Notes under the pieces: model-generated
Databases searched by the model: none
What the model was told of the DNA's origin: nothing
Seen by the model: only the letters and a program-made list of their open reading frames with translations
Source: Pyxicephalus adspersus
Taxonomy: Eukaryota; Chordata; Amphibia; Anura; Pyxicephalidae
Reading direction: 5' to 3'
Assembly (NCBI RefSeq): GCF_032062135.1
Contig: NC_092868.1
Coordinates: 48,006,665-48,070,664, forward strand
Length of the DNA: 64,000 nucleotides
In this document: piece by piece, positions 11,435 to 23,189 of the stretch
Numbering within the stretch: position 1 is the first letter of the stretch
Layout: each line of letters begins with the position of its first letter
Position numbers and translations under genes: made by a program

Positions 11435-11917
11435 TAGGGATGAGCGAGAATGCCTCTGAAATTCTCGTGAAAATTTCCTCGAACGTCTGTTGGGTCAGCG
11501 AAATTTTGTCAAACTGATTTTGCTGACCTATCCGAAGATCAAGGAAATCATTACAGGAGGAGTACCGCGGCTGCATTCATAAATGGAGCCCGGTACTCCT
11601 CCTGTCAATGTGAGTCCCGCAGCTGTGCTCATCAATAGATCCAGCCATGGGAATCATCACGGGATGATTCCCACGGCTGCATTAATTTATGATGAGCACA
11701 GCAGCTGGACTCCTCTGTTCTTGGATAGAGAATCTCTATCCAAGAACACATACTACAGGACTGTCAGCTCCGCTCTCCTGATTGCTCCTGCAGGTCCAAA
11801 AAAATGTGATCTCGATGACCGAATTTACATAGGCCATTCTCGCTTACATGTTCAGTTAGCGAGAACGGCCTGATTCGCTGCAAGATCGAATTTCAAAATT
11901 TCGCCCGCTGATCCCTA
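11435..11917. mobile_element. hAT-type non-autonomous element, TAGGGATGAGC family, copy 1
   Basis: Terminal inverted repeats start TAGGGATGAGCG and end with the diverged complement TGATCCCTA. The element is flanked by a perfect 8-bp duplication, CTGGTAAA, at 11427-11434 and 11918-11925. An 8-bp duplication is the hallmark of the hAT superfamily. The interior has stacked hairpins, including a pair of ACAGGAGGAGTACC/GGTACTCCTCCTGT arms near 11553-11604 and a 33-bp one at 11716-11748. No transposase is encoded, so it depends on an autonomous relative. Confidence 0.9.
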
Positions 11918-11925
11918 CTGGTAAA

Positions 11926-12599
11926 TGAATGAGTGCTTTAAAGAACTCTGACTTGCTCACCTGGATAATCTTAACTCCTTTGATACTAAAATGCTGTTTA
12001 CAAAGATCAATAGCTTATGCTTAGATTATACACACAAAGCATGATGATGAATCAAAAAAGGTTGGATCAAGGTTCCAGTGGAGAGATTATATGAAAGCAA
12101 GCAGCTTCTGCTAAACTGTCTGGTTTAAAGCTTTTTGAATGTAGTTGTGTTTTTCATTTCACCTAAGACTTTCCTATTATGCTTTCTTGCTGGAAATAAT
12201 CATTGTTAAGTGGAAACATTACTAATGATCGACTAAAGCCTGCCAATAGATGCTGGAGGATAGTCTGAACTATCTGAACTGAATAGGCCTTTTGGATCAC
12301 TAGCATATCAGACATATTAAACATTAATAACTGATAAATAATGATTTGCATTTCCAATAAGGGATATCAAGATGAGAAATGGGCCTAGAAAAGGGTGCAT
12401 ATCCCAGATATAAGAATATAACCTGATCAGGCTGTATCCAAATATTATCTCGTGTCTGCAGTTAATTGTTGCATAGGCTGATTGTATACAGGAACATGTT
12501 TTTACTGATCCATTGAACACAGTGATAACAGCCATTTACATGTTTTGAATTTTTTATTTTATTTTATGGTGAATGCACTATTCCAATACACATAGGAAG
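11926..12599. other. Unassigned stretch
   Basis: No gene, RNA or repeat recognised. Minus-strand frames at 12163-12535 are short and featureless. Confidence 0.5.
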
Positions 12600-12905
12600 T
12601 CAGGGTAACTTTCAGAAGGTACCCTTTACCTAGTAATTTACTTTGCAACAATTGTCGCAGCAAATACCTCCGAAATATCACCTTAGAGAATAAAAACATG
12701 GGTACGAAAGAAAGTACAGGCTGTATCTATATTGCAGGGATTGTTCATGATTAGCAGGAGTGAACCTTACAGGACTGTGTCATTGACAGCTCTCCAATCG
12801 AGCCCTTAACAGCTGCACTATAAAGTGATATTTATTAGGCAGCAGACATAAGCTTCTCTATAATTGTGCCCTTGGAGCTTTCAAATCATGATAAAAATAT
12901 CCTAA
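12600..12905. other. Candidate conserved noncoding element
   Basis: The block is unique in the window. The densest part, 12775-12905, carries a MEIS/TGIF-like TGACAGCT (12784-12791), an ACAGCTGC E-box, TTTATTAGG, and ATAAAGTGATATTTATTAGG. It has no inverted-repeat ends and no frame of interest. The enhancer reading is inference from texture only. Confidence 0.25.
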
Positions 12906-13799
12906 CATGTAGGAAAAGTACAGGACTCTGCATGAGCCTTCTCCCTATGTTTCTTCGCCTGAGGAATATTATCTGTTTATATCATAGGCTGGCTATGGAC
13001 ATCCACCCTTCCCATAGCCAATTACTCTGTAGTGTTAAGCAGAATAAGCATTTCAAACACATACTGCATTATTTTCTTCATCAAAAATTATATATTGATA
13101 AAAGACACCGCAACGTTTCCATAACATAATAAAACAAAAATTTCAGATGCAAAAAATCTGCATGCATATGCAGAAAGCATTTCTTTAAGTGGACCTCCCC
13201 AGAGAAAATGCAGGTTCTGGCTCCCTGCTGCAATTACAGATGTCTAGGCATTTGATCGCATGATCTCTGAAGGGTTGAAAACTGATATTTGGAAAGATTG
13301 CAAGGTAAGGCTAAAAATTCAAATTCTGCATATCAATTTTGTCAATGCTGATTTATCATAAGGATCAGCTTATGAAAATTTTACTTTCATCACAGTGACT
13401 TTTTCCAGTCCTGCATTAGTAGGGACAGAAAACAAAAGGCACATGGAATGGAAACATTTAACTAATGGTACTGCTGCCCTCAACTTTATAGAAGAGGAAT
13501 AACTTGGAAAGGACAGACTTGAGGAGTGTGTGCCATCATTATCGTGCTCATGACACCAGGAAGTTGTTTTACACTATAGAAACCAATGTTTCTTTCTATC
13601 CCCTGGAGAATAAATTGCCCATACATCAATCATCAAGACTGAACATCAACTAAGGAGATGTATTACCTTCATGAGTTAGAACTCTTGGCTTAGATCTTGA
13701 CATGAGGGAATGTCTGTCTAATTATTGGGAAAATGGTACACAAGAGTTGACCACTGACCCCATGTTGCACTCAACACCCATTTATATTTTAATGTATTA
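12906..13799. other. Unassigned stretch
   Basis: No gene or repeat recognised. It could extend the preceding conserved-looking block up to about 13330, but I see no boundary. Confidence 0.45.
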
Positions 13800-14290
13800 T
13801 TGTGAAACAAACTTATTGAGATCCTCCCTCCTAGGTTGCGATTTACTCAAATGACCCAGACAACTATCTTACCTCCATCAATGATCACTTATCCTGTATA
13901 CCTAACCCTCCTGCTATACCTACTCAATTTGCTGAATTCCATCGGATCATGTAAGTTGATTTTCTTCTTCCACCGTACTCTATTCCAAACCCCCAAGGAA
14001 AAGACACCAACCACTATGTGGTCTCAAACCTTATGTATGTATGTATGTATATTTCTAGCTATACGTCTTAACAATCCCTGATGAATCCCAAATGAGGCGA
14101 AACGCGTCAGAACTGAGACCTTTCAACTAAATTTCATCAGACAATACACTCCTATTTGTGCACCAATAGGAGTTCTTAAACATATTATATGGACTAAACA
14201 CTACCTTACACACGTTGTGTTGAAACTTGGCATTTGGCCTTTTTGTTTTGTTGAATATGCTAAATAGACAACATACAGTCCATCGTTATA
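13800..14290 (+). repeat. Dispersed repeat module with GCGAAACGCGT core, copy 2
   Basis: The phrase CAATCCCTGATGAATCCC is followed by GGCGAAACGCGTCAGAACTG (core at 14096-14106). It is preceded by a pyrimidine-rich segment that could be the 3' end of a retroelement reading left to right. A short (TATG)n run lies just upstream at 14034-14049. Confidence 0.5.
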
Positions 14291-15484
14291 TGGGTATTGG
14301 TGTCATATGTTTTAATAATACTTTTCATTGCAAAAAATATACATAGACTCTACACAAACTTTTCTCCTACTGCCCATTTTTCAGGCTACAAATAATATTT
14401 TACATGGTCTTTAACCATTGCAAAAGACTGAAAAATGTTCCCTAAATGGAAAATCAAAATAGTCTTTCTCTAAATGTTAAATATCATGTCTGACTGTACC
14501 TTTAACAACCCCCTAAAGACTTGATTGCACAAAACTGAAATGAAGGAACCATAATAAAGAATAATGCAGACTGATCTCAAGTGAACATAATTCACAGAAA
14601 TGAATAGCTGCTCTATGAAAAGGGCCAGGGAACTTTATTGTACCATTATATAGATTCATCAAGACTTTTAAAATGTTATTTTATTATGAAAATATGCTAC
14701 TGCATCATTCTAAATCAATAAAAGTAATAGACTGAAAGTTACAAAGTAATGTCTTTGATCCTTTTAATAATTCAACGTCAGCTAAAAATCCTCTTCTGCC
14801 AAGAGGTATTAAATGTTTTAAATATTGGCTGTTCGATAGCTACGGTAAAGGATTCTGTCGGATTATGGTGATGGTGATCCACCCAATAAAGGTCAGCATT
14901 GTCATGTTATTTTTGTGAAGCTGGGAACAGGGCAGAATGAGGCTAGTCAAGAGGTTTTGTGTATCTGTTCATATTTATTCTGAAGCTGTATGATTAGACT
15001 TTGCAGCATAAATATAGTAAGCTTGTGTGTAAGAAGTGGAGGAAAAAATATCATCTCTATGAATTACTTTCCAGATTTTGTCCAGTTCTGGGTAGAGAAT
15101 AGAGAATAAAAGATGTGTTTACAAAAAATCCTAGTAAAGCAAATGTAATGATGGTGGTTATGGCTGCAGCTCTGACCATACATTGATGTACATTGGAAAA
15201 AAAAACCTGTACTGTAAATGCTGTGCTAAAAAGGCAAGTAGAGGACCCCTCCACTACACCCCCCCCCCCAAAGCCCCTTCCCCCATTACTAATTATCTTG
15301 TGACTGGTTGGAGTTATGATCAGGAAGTAAAGCATGAATCCAAGACATTATTTAAGAAAAAGCAGGGAGATTCTTTCACTGCAGATTTCCAGGTACAGAT
15401 TCCAATCCAGCAGGCCCTCTAAAAGACACTGAGCAAAACAGTACTGACTTCACCAAATCTCAATCAAAATATAATTGCTGTAGT
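14291..15484. other. Unassigned stretch
   Basis: No gene seen. A poly-C run lies at about 15261-15269 and breaks any coding reading there. The minus-strand frame 15057-15335 is driven by this low-complexity tract. Confidence 0.5.
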
Positions 15485-15605
15485 CACCTGGTTAGGCCAG
15501 AGGCTTGGTTTGGTCGGGGATAATTGGGGAGGCTGTGAAAGGTGGATTTAGGCCTACTGTACGCTCGTAAGAAGTTACCAGAGGAAGAAGATGTGATCTC
15601 ACATT
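15485..15605. repeat. Low-copy dispersed repeat, copy A
   Basis: It shares the ordered phrases TGGTTTGG, GATAATTG.GGA, GGATTT.GGCCTACTGTAC and TAAGAAGTTACCAGAGGA with 18805-18915. Copy A ends exactly where the MITE at 15606 is inserted. Family unknown. Confidence 0.6.
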
Positions 15606-15802
15606 GGGTCTGATTTACTAAAGCTATCCAAGACTGGAGAACTTGGGTGATCCAGCAAACTTGCAATGGATTTCTTAAAAACGGTTTGCTTTTAGTTGGC
15701 AAAAGTTTTCATTTCTTAACCAGAGCCATTTCAGTTTCTTCCCAGGGTCTTCCATTGTAGTCTATCTTCTTCTGTTTTGGAGAGCTTTAATAAATCAAGT
15801 CC
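15606..15802. mobile_element. Palindromic MITE with 3-bp TSD, copy 1
   Basis: The ends are GGGTCTGATTTACTAAAGC and the complement of CTTTAATAAATCAAGTCC. The element is flanked by ATT on both sides (15603-15605 and 15803-15805). Internal phrases (GGTGATCCAGCAAACTTGC, TTAGTTGGCAAAA) match the copies at 46484 and 48785. Three-base A/T duplications and GGGCC-type ends point to a PIF/Harbinger-like mobiliser, which is an inference. No protein is encoded. Confidence 0.85.
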
Positions 15803-16137
15803 ATTGCATATAAGTAGCCATGAAAGTGCATGTTGAGAAATGCCTACTTCAAAGAACAATAGAAAATGGAACGTGTTTAGTATATTACTTAGCCATTTTC
15901 TTGCAAGGATTGAAACCATTGCAGACTTCCTTACACCAAATATGGTTTTTTGCAACTAAAACAACTGGTTTAACAACATTTGCTGCTTCCATCCAGTTCC
16001 TGGACAACATCTGCCCTGTCATATTCCATGGTGAATGCATTAAGGTAATTGTGCTACCTATGTGGATATAAATGCTGAAACTAGCTGTAACATGAGCTGG
16101 ATAAATATAAAAACATTATATACATATTGTCGGTGAT
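15803..16137. other. Unassigned stretch
   Basis: An 83-codon forward frame covers 15820-16071 but shows no recognised domain or signal. Nothing else is seen. Confidence 0.45.
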
Positions 16138-16300
16138 GGCCGAGGTTGAGGCAGGCAGAAAAGGGTTATAATTAAAGAATAAGACTGGGTACACAAAAAC
16201 ATAACCTGAAGAATAGGCTGAGGTCAGAATCCAGTACATAAGTCAATTCCCAAGTTATAGGCTAAAAACAAATCAAATTCAATATTTAGAATGGTCAACT
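16138..16300. repeat. Probable interspersed repeat fragment
   Basis: The GGCCGAGGTTGAGGCAGGCA and AGGCTGAGGTCAGAATCCAG phrases resemble a common frog repeat texture, and a similar GAGTCGGGGTCACAGTCATG-like texture occurs at 19250-19560. I cannot assign a family. Confidence 0.35.
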
Positions 16301-16369
16301 ACAAACAAGAAAAACATGACTTAAGAATATTAATTGAATAAAAGAAAAATATAGGGTCAAAAAGATTTA

Positions 16370-16510
16370 TGGTGGTTCCAGTTTATTTAATTTATACATT
16401 AAAAATTTGCCTTTAAAAAACCAAAATTGTTAAGGTTTCAAATTAATTTCTTGTACCTAACACGTTTCGCAAACGGTTCTGCTTCCCAAGAATAATCAAA
16501 CAGCAGAGCA
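16370..16510 (-). repeat. Dispersed repeat module with GCGAAACG core, copy 3
   Basis: On the minus strand CTTGGGAAGCAGAACCG leads into GCGAAACGTGTTAGG (core at about 16460-16470). The neighbouring part at 16430-16450 is T-rich. Orientation is opposite to the copies at 14082 and 59548. Confidence 0.5.
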
Positions 16511-17755
16511 TCTAAAGGCAGTGCAGCAAGGAGCATATAAAGCATGAAATTGCTTGCAAATATTCAGGATGTATACATGTCACAAGGTGCTCATATAATT
16601 GGTAGAACACTACAAGTTGGACCATATAACAAATCTGTGTTTTGCCCATACAGGGAAACATAACAATGTTTTACAACTCCCTCCTCTGTAGAACATACCT
16701 ACCTTCTATGTGTTCCACTGCTGCTCTAAAAACACCAAGAGTGTTGAAGATATCCACTACTTCATGATATGGTAAGCATGTGACTCCCTCCTCTTTCTCT
16801 CATGTGACAGCAAAAGTGCTTGGTGATTGGTCCAATTCTGTCTCATGTGGGAGAGGGAGAAAATTCCACCTTTTGTCTAAATTAGAAAATGTGCTTTGAC
16901 CTAAATGGGCAAATTCTCCATACTTTCTCCTCTGACACTTTTGAGATAGGAAGAAAGTGAGTTAGTTTCCTTACTTTCTGTTCTGCATGACACAAAAAGG
17001 TAAAATGCAATCTCCCATATGGGGATGGAGCAATCCAAAGAGTTGGGGGGTGGTTAGGTGCTGGTACAGAATTGCAGGTTTAAAATAGTGTTCCTGTTTA
17101 CAATATCCAAGCTACATTGCTCACATATAGCTGAAGGGCATACACAATACATTACTTATCATTTGGCAGGTAAAGATGTTCTGAAATATTTGTCTCTGTG
17201 CATTCAGAAAGAGGTAGGCAAAGTTTTCTGTTAAAAGCATTCCTTAAGTTATACCTTTACCCTCATATCGAAAAATTCAGCAGCAATGCACAGCAATGAA
17301 TCATTGTTCCTAATAAAATACCTGTTTGGTAGTTCTCTTCCTGAACTTCCGTTCTAACTTAGTGCAAGCAACACCTAACAAAAGATAAACCTATATTTAT
17401 TTTGGCATTTTAGAACTACAAAATATGATAATAACACAGAAAGCTATTGCCTTTTTAAAGCCTGGGTTTATCTTCATCTAGTAAGATATGCAATCTTCTG
17501 TGGGACACACTATAATACAAAATAAACCTCGGGTAATGTCTCCGTTTGCTGCTTATCCACTGCTTTTATATAATATACTGTACATATTTATGGCTAATGT
17601 AAGGAAAGGTAAAACAGATTAACCAGATAAAGTTGAAAAAGGAAAATAGTTTCAATGTTTGAAATTATAATAAACATGTAGAGGTAAATTGAATGTATGA
17701 AAGGTTTATTAAAATGTAGTTTATATATTAAAGGCAACCGCAGGCATAGTATAGC
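16511..17755. other. Unassigned stretch
   Basis: No gene, RNA or clear repeat seen. The 16660-17060 part is richer in mixed sequence and may be decayed repeat. Confidence 0.45.
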
Positions 17756-17990
17756 ACAGTAAAAAGTAAATGCTCTACTCTAAGGGTGCTATATATAAAG
17801 CAGTGAATCCCACATTCATTGATACTTTTCCTGGTGAAGAAGTAATTACTGCCATTGGAAAACATAGACCTGGAAGATTTTCTGCCAGGGAATTGAAACA
17901 TTCCCTGGTAGAGAATCTTCCAGGTCTATGTTTTCCAATGGCAGTAGTTACTTCTTGTCAGATACACTACTTTATAAATAGATATTGAAA
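17756..17990. mobile_element. Palindromic MITE forming a 122-bp near-perfect hairpin
   Basis: Bases 17836-17957 fold on themselves. A left arm (GAAGAAGTAATTACTGCC...) and a right arm (...GGCAGTAGTTACTTCTTG) of about 58 bases pair with only about four mismatches and a loop of a few bases near 17895-17900. A related left end (AAAGCAGTGAA-CC--ACATTCA) recurs at 50432-50500, so the element is dispersed. The 72-codon frame across it is a by-product of the palindrome. Confidence 0.8.
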
Positions 17991-18106
17991 AGGTGGATGA
18001 ATGGTTCTTGTTCAAAGATGTTTTATTTGAATTAGGTAGCCAATGCCTTTAACAAATAATGTTCTGTACAAAAGGCTTTGAATAGTTTCTTCCATAAGTC
18101 AGCAGT

Positions 18107-18310
18107 TGCTCTTGTGTAAATGGACAAATATATGAACTGTGGGATTGGTGCAATGAATTATGGAACATGTAGACACAACACCTGAGCCGAAGAACTGTTC
18201 AATGGCATGAACAGCATGTTCAATGGGTAGCACCTAAACCCTTGGTCCACATGTTGCTCTTATGTTAATGGCCAAGTATATGGATTGTGGAATTGATGAC
18301 TGGTTATGAA
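18107..18310. repeat. Imperfect local duplication, 144-bp spacing
   Basis: GTTGCTCTTGTGTAAATGG.CAA.TATATG begins at about 18107 and recurs at about 18251, each followed by a GGATTG.TG.AATT.ATG phrase. Roughly 58 bp are duplicated. The origin is unknown. Confidence 0.65.
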
Positions 18311-18804
18311 CAGTATATTCCGTTCAACTTATAGATTCTCTAGATCTCTTTGCTGTGGTTTTTTTTTGTTAAATATTATTTTTTTTACCAATGGACGATC
18401 CCTCATCCTTTATGATAAAGTAGATATTCATGATGGTCTGGTTATTGATTTGTTCCCGACTTCTACATTTTATATTCTTTTGAATGTTTAGTTGTAGCTC
18501 CACTTTGGTGTTAGGTCCCTTTAAAGGGAACGGGTTTGGGGGGAGGGGTGTATGGGTCTAGAACCTACTAGAAAGCTATGGCCTCTCATGCTCCACTGGG
18601 ATGGTTGGTTGTCTCCTGTTGCTGGGAAGATGTCTAGTGAGGGGGAAACCTATCACCGTCTAGGTGTATTTGTTCATTGACAAAGTAGGTTTGGCTTAGT
18701 TAGTTTAAAATAGATAAATAGTTAGAGAATATGATGTGCAGGGTTCTCAGGATGGAGAGCTAGAGGCTCAGGTTTGTGGTGTTGGATGACTTTGGGATTC
18801 CTAG
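18311..18804. other. Unassigned stretch
   Basis: No gene recognised. The part from about 18500 to 18660 is G-rich and may belong to the repeat that continues at 18805. Confidence 0.4.
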
Positions 18805-18915
18805 GTCTGGTTTGGCCAGGGTTCTGATTGAGGATAATTGAGGAAGATGTGAGAGGTCCCTTGTGGATTTTGGCCTACTGTACACTGGTAGGAAGCTGCT
18901 GGAGAAGGGACCTTG
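18805..18915. repeat. Low-copy dispersed repeat, copy B
   Basis: It aligns with copy A at 15485-15605: GATAATTGAGGAAGATGTGA, then GGATTTTGGCCTACTGTACA, then GTAGGAAGCTGCTGGAGAAG. Both copies lie in the same orientation 3.3 kb apart. Confidence 0.6.
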
Positions 18916-19249
18916 TGCTTGTTTCGGGACTGTTACTGACTCACTCTAGAAGAGGAAGTATCTTCTAAATTGTTTGGATTGAGCACTGTGGTCTTCACCC
19001 TGAGCTTGGGCTGTAGAGTATAGGAAGATTGAGATCAAAAAATTGCTTATGACCCATTGGCACCTAAATTTAGAGTTGCAGCCACTTGATGATTTGCATT
19101 TTCTGACCCTTACTTCTAATGCAAATCCAGTTTTGCAAATAAATACCTCAAGACTAAACATGGCAAAATTCAGCAGCTCCTGTAGAGAGTGAAACAAGTC
19201 TTGTTGTTTTCCATGAATTTTGGGATGCTAGAGAAGGAACTAAGTGGAT
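18916..19249. other. Unassigned stretch
   Basis: An 83-codon minus-strand frame has no recognised motif. Nothing else is seen. Confidence 0.4.
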
Positions 19250-19830
19250 CCCATAACCTTGCTGTCTGGTCCAGAACCAGTACTCACCAGACGTCAGTCC
19301 CCCACCTGCCAGCACACAGTTGCCCCCAAAACGTAATGGTGTCTGGGTAAGAGCTAGCAGAGGACCAGGAGCCCACAGATAAAGCTGTGTCAGGTTCTAC
19401 AAAGGCAAATCCAGAGTATAAAGGCAAGGTCATACACTGGCGACCAGTCCACTAGATGAGTAGCACAAGCAGAGTCGGGGTCACAGTCATGTCGGTGCAG
19501 GCACTGCAGAGTTGATAGGTCAGGAACAGACAATGGTCAACAACAGTTAGTCAAGGGAACCCCTCACCAGCAACAGATCAGCCCAACTAAACATTACAAC
19601 AGACACAGATCACTGGGAGTAGAGAGGCTATAGAGCCCCAGCAGCCAATGGCAGCGCAGGACGAAGATCAGGAACTACTCTGCTCATTAGTTTCAGCCCA
19701 ACTCTAAATCCTCTTCAGCTGCACACAGTCTCAGAGTAGGGAATGCCAAGAGACCATTCACAGCCAAGGGGAAACTGGGGATGCTGCAGCTGCAGAGCAA
19801 AGAACTGACAACTATTTGCCTGATCTTCTC
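19250..19830. repeat. GC-richer interspersed repeat, unclassified
   Basis: The composition departs from its surroundings and resembles the block at 7860-8530 (runs of CAG/ACAG, GGTCA phrases). Possibly LTR or leader sequence of a retroelement. No ends, TATA signal or coding frame were recognised. Confidence 0.4.
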
Positions 19831-20169
19831 TGCTACTGCAAAGGACGCTGATAAAGAGAAAAGACAGGGTGCAATGTCCAGCGTTGGCCTACAGCACAGG
19901 ATCGCCTGTCAGCTAATTTTCTAATACTTGCATCTTTGAATGAAATTAGCTTGTATAAGGTATAATGCCAAACTTCAGGTTTGATTAATAAAACAACGCA
20001 AAGAACTTTGTGCAAAGTGCAGCACATTAGTATGTAATCAGAAGCTACCTTTCTGTTGTTGGTTTTTGGGTTCCTTAAATTGTTTATTGAATACCTGAGT
20101 GGTTCAGGAAAAATAGTGTGTAGAACATGGATAGATCCAAGGATTATTTGCTGGGAAAAAGAAATAGTT
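19831..20169. other. Unassigned stretch
   Basis: No gene or named repeat seen. It may include the decayed edge of the GC-richer repeat before it. Confidence 0.4.
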
Positions 20170-20450
20170 TTACAGTAAATATCTTTTTTATCTACTTGAA
20201 AATGAGCTTTTCATTTTGACTGGAGTGTGTTCTTAAAGTACCTACATCCTTTGAAACGTGGAAGATGCCATTGCACAGCACTTTCTTGTTCTGATACTGC
20301 TGTAAGAGCTGTGGAATGATTTCAGAGCATTAAAAAGCAGCATTTAAATCTCAGAAGTGTAAAGATAACAGTCAGGGATGTGTTTAGAGCTGCTCGGAGC
20401 AGATAAAGGTGGCTCTTCCATGCTATGTGGGTCAGTATTTAAAACTAATA
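20170..20450. other. Candidate conserved noncoding element
   Basis: Unique in the window. It holds GAGCATTAAAAAGCAGCATTT, GTGTAAAGATAACAG and AGCAGATAAAGG phrases with GATA and homeobox-like cores. No terminal repeats and no coding potential are apparent. Weak evidence only. Confidence 0.2.
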
Positions 20451-20921
20451 TTAAAGATGGTATATATCTGGAACACCTCTAAAATCTCTAAACCTATTCA
20501 AATCTGTAGTTCTGTTTAGGTTTTTGTGAAGATCTCTCTGTAAATAGAGATGAGAGTTTGGATTCAGGTTGTGAAGGGCTCAGTAAACATACTTTAAAGG
20601 TTGGTAAACCTGATGTTCCAGTCAAAACTCATTGAAGTCTTTGTGAGCTGATCCTTTCAAACTGCATTAAATAATATTTGAGATGAATCTTTTACCTAAA
20701 GGATTAGAACATTCCAAGGATACTTTCTTATAATATAAGCAGCACTGGATACATCATACATGCAATTTAATAGCCTAAGCATTCATGGGAAAAAGAAAAC
20801 CTAAGAACTTTAGATACAAGAAACTAAAAAATGGAAACAAGAAACTAAAAAATGGAAACAAGAAACCAGGCACAACTCAGAGAGCTGCCTTTTTAAATTT
20901 CACATAACTTTGCAGAGATTA
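20451..20921. other. Unassigned stretch with a 21-bp duplication
   Basis: The only structure seen is a short tandem repetition of AAGAAACTAAAAAATGGAAAC at about 20818-20870 (two and a half units). Confidence 0.6.
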
Positions 20922-21692
20922 TTATTATTATTATTATTATTAATAAACAGGATTTATATAGCGCCAACATATTACGCAGTGCTGTACATTGAATAGGAGT
21001 TGCAAATGACAGATACAGACAGTGATACAGGAGGAGAGGACCCTGCCCCGAGGAGCTTGCAATCTAGTAGGTGGGGGAATTTACACACAATAGGAAGGGA
21101 GATATGTAATGGTGGGAAATAGTGATGGTTTCAAAAGACAGAAGATGGGTAGGCAAGTTTGAAAACATGGGTTTTGAGGGCTCTTTTAAATGAGCAGAAA
21201 GTAGGAGCAAGCCGATAAGGACGAGGAAGACCATTCCAGAGAATTGGGGCAGATCTAAAAAGTCTTGTATCTGTGCGTATAATGAGGTTATGAGTGAGGA
21301 AGTCATTAGTAGGTCATTGGAGGAGCGGAGAGAGCGGCTGGGGGAGTATTTATTTACCAGCTCAGAAATGTAAGTGGGACAGTAACTGTGGAGGGATTTG
21401 AAGGCAAAGCACAGGAGTTTGAATTTGATTCTAAGGTGAAATGGAAGCCAGTGTAGAGATCTGCAAAAAGATGCAGAGGAAGAGGAGCGGAGAGAAGGAT
21501 GGATGAGTCTGGCTGCAGCATTCATAATAGATTGTAGAGGAGAGAGTCGGGTTAGTGGAATACCAGAGAGGAGGAGGTTACAGTAGTCCAGACGGGAGAT
21601 GATAAGAGTGTGTACAAGGAGTTTGGTGGTCTCGGGAGACAGGTAGGGGAGGATTTTGGAGATGTTGCGTAGGCGAAAGTGACAGTGGAAGC
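20922..21692 (-). pseudogene. 5'-truncated L2/CR1-type LINE
   Basis: On the minus strand, 21692 down to 21064 reads in one frame. It contains the reverse-transcriptase C-terminal signatures FRLRNISKILPYLS, SRLDYCNLLLSGIP, AAARLI and LHWLPFHLRIKFKLLCFAF, as in L2/CR1-group LINEs. The 3' UTR follows (GGGGCAGGGTCCTCTCC, then TTTATATAGCGCCAACATAT on the plus strand at 20952-20971), ending in an (ATT)n run at 20922-20942. Only the last fifth or so of the usual ORF2 is left. The catalytic YxDD box and endonuclease are missing, so it is a dead, 5'-truncated insertion. Its tail is nearly identical to that of the SINEs in this window. Confidence 0.9.
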
Positions 21693-22239
21693 TCCATAGC
21701 CCAATGAGGAATCAAACCTGATTTAGATCAGCCAATGTAATCTGTTAAAAGCATTACTTCTACCTGGCACGTAGCTTAAAGTGGAACTCAAGTTCCACTT
21801 TTAATATCCTCAATTATGCAGATCATTATTGCAGAAAGAGACAGGCGCGATTGCTCCAGATGTATCTCAAAAAAGCTTTGGTGATAGGATACCTAGAAAA
21901 CATGGTTTCTCTTTCACGTGCCAGGAATGAATGAACTCCTGTGAGCCTGTGTGGGAGTTATGTCATCCCACCAAGGGCAATCAAGCTGGTCAAAGATCGT
22001 CTACAGAAAGAAAAGAAGAAAGAGGATGACAGTGATCTGTGAGATGAGTAATCATTGGTTTAGTTCAGCTTTATTTTTTTTTATATAGGAGGCTTATACC
22101 TACCTTTTTGGGTGAGTGTGTTATTTGGAAGCTAAAATAGCAATTGATGGAGCTTAAACTCTAAATCATTGAACACAGGCCACTGTAAAAAAGTAAATCC
22201 AAATTGGAGATGTGCAGGAAATTTAGCTATTTAAGGTAA
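21693..22239. other. Unassigned stretch
   Basis: No gene or repeat clearly recognised. Short phrases near 22060-22100 resemble common frog MITE ends but cannot be assigned. Confidence 0.4.
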
Positions 22240-22430
22240 ATGCAAGCACTTGAACCCCTGCTAAAAACAATTCTTTTATGGTGGGAGAAAAGATCCTACA
22301 TTGGCGGTCAGTGAAATGAATGCCTTTTCTTACAGTGATGGCCAGAATGCTACTCTGACAGACAGCTAAAACAATCGATGCCCTGTAGCTGCTCCTTCCA
22401 AGTGGTGTTGACCCTGGAACTAGGCAAATG
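22240..22430. mobile_element. Diverged hAT fragment (GAACCCC family)
   Basis: The phrases TGGCGGTCAGTGAAATGAAT, TTACAGTGATGGCCAGAATG and GACAGACAGCTAAAACAATC follow the order of those in 27056-27329 and 61545-61805. Ends and target duplication are not seen. Confidence 0.55.
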
Positions 22431-23189
22431 GGGTCATTTAAATATAGGTGAAATAACAGAACAATTTACATTGGAACCCTAGTTGAAAATGGCTGCTTTA
22501 AACTGTTTATCCAGGAAAAATTCCAATACCTTAGGGTAACATAAACAAAGGAAATCTTATAAGAGTTGTAAGCCTTCTGTAGCGACAGTAAGGTATAGGT
22601 TCTTGTAGATACTGATTTTCAATGTATTTATTTTTCTATTGGCTGAACTTTAAGTGACATCTCATATTGGCTATAGTAAAGTTACTAAAGATGGCAGCTT
22701 TTGGGTAGTTCCCTTTCTCAAGCTTCTATAAAGAAAACCTTTTGTGGATGACACAGTTTAAGATTCTGCTACTGCTCTATGTAAAGTTTAGGAACCCTTA
22801 TAAGTAACTATCAGAACTTCCTTTATTGCCAGGAACCCTTTTTAATTTCTTGTAGAAGCATCTAGTTGCATGTGTACACTAGTTGGGAGTCATCTTATCC
22901 TATTTTGTTTCAGTTCATAAAATTACTTTGGATCTTGCGGAATCGGGCAGTTACAAATCATTCCACAGCATTTCAATAGGCCTGAAGTTAGAGCTCTTAC
23001 TTGAATATTCTGAGATATATTTAACATTGTAAACTAGCTAATAGTTATATATATTTATGTGAATCTCATATTTTCCTAAGGGTCATTATTTTTGGTAAAC
23101 AAGCATTTAAGCTACACAACAGGTACATTGTTGGCTCTTCTTGAAATGTCTTTATGACCATTTTGTCTTGAGGACCATTTCATATAACC
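22431..23189. other. Unassigned stretch
   Basis: No gene, RNA or named repeat is recognised. Confidence 0.5.

Noticed and set aside
11583..11873. 96-codon frame
   Set aside because: It lies wholly inside the hairpin-rich interior of an hAT MITE.
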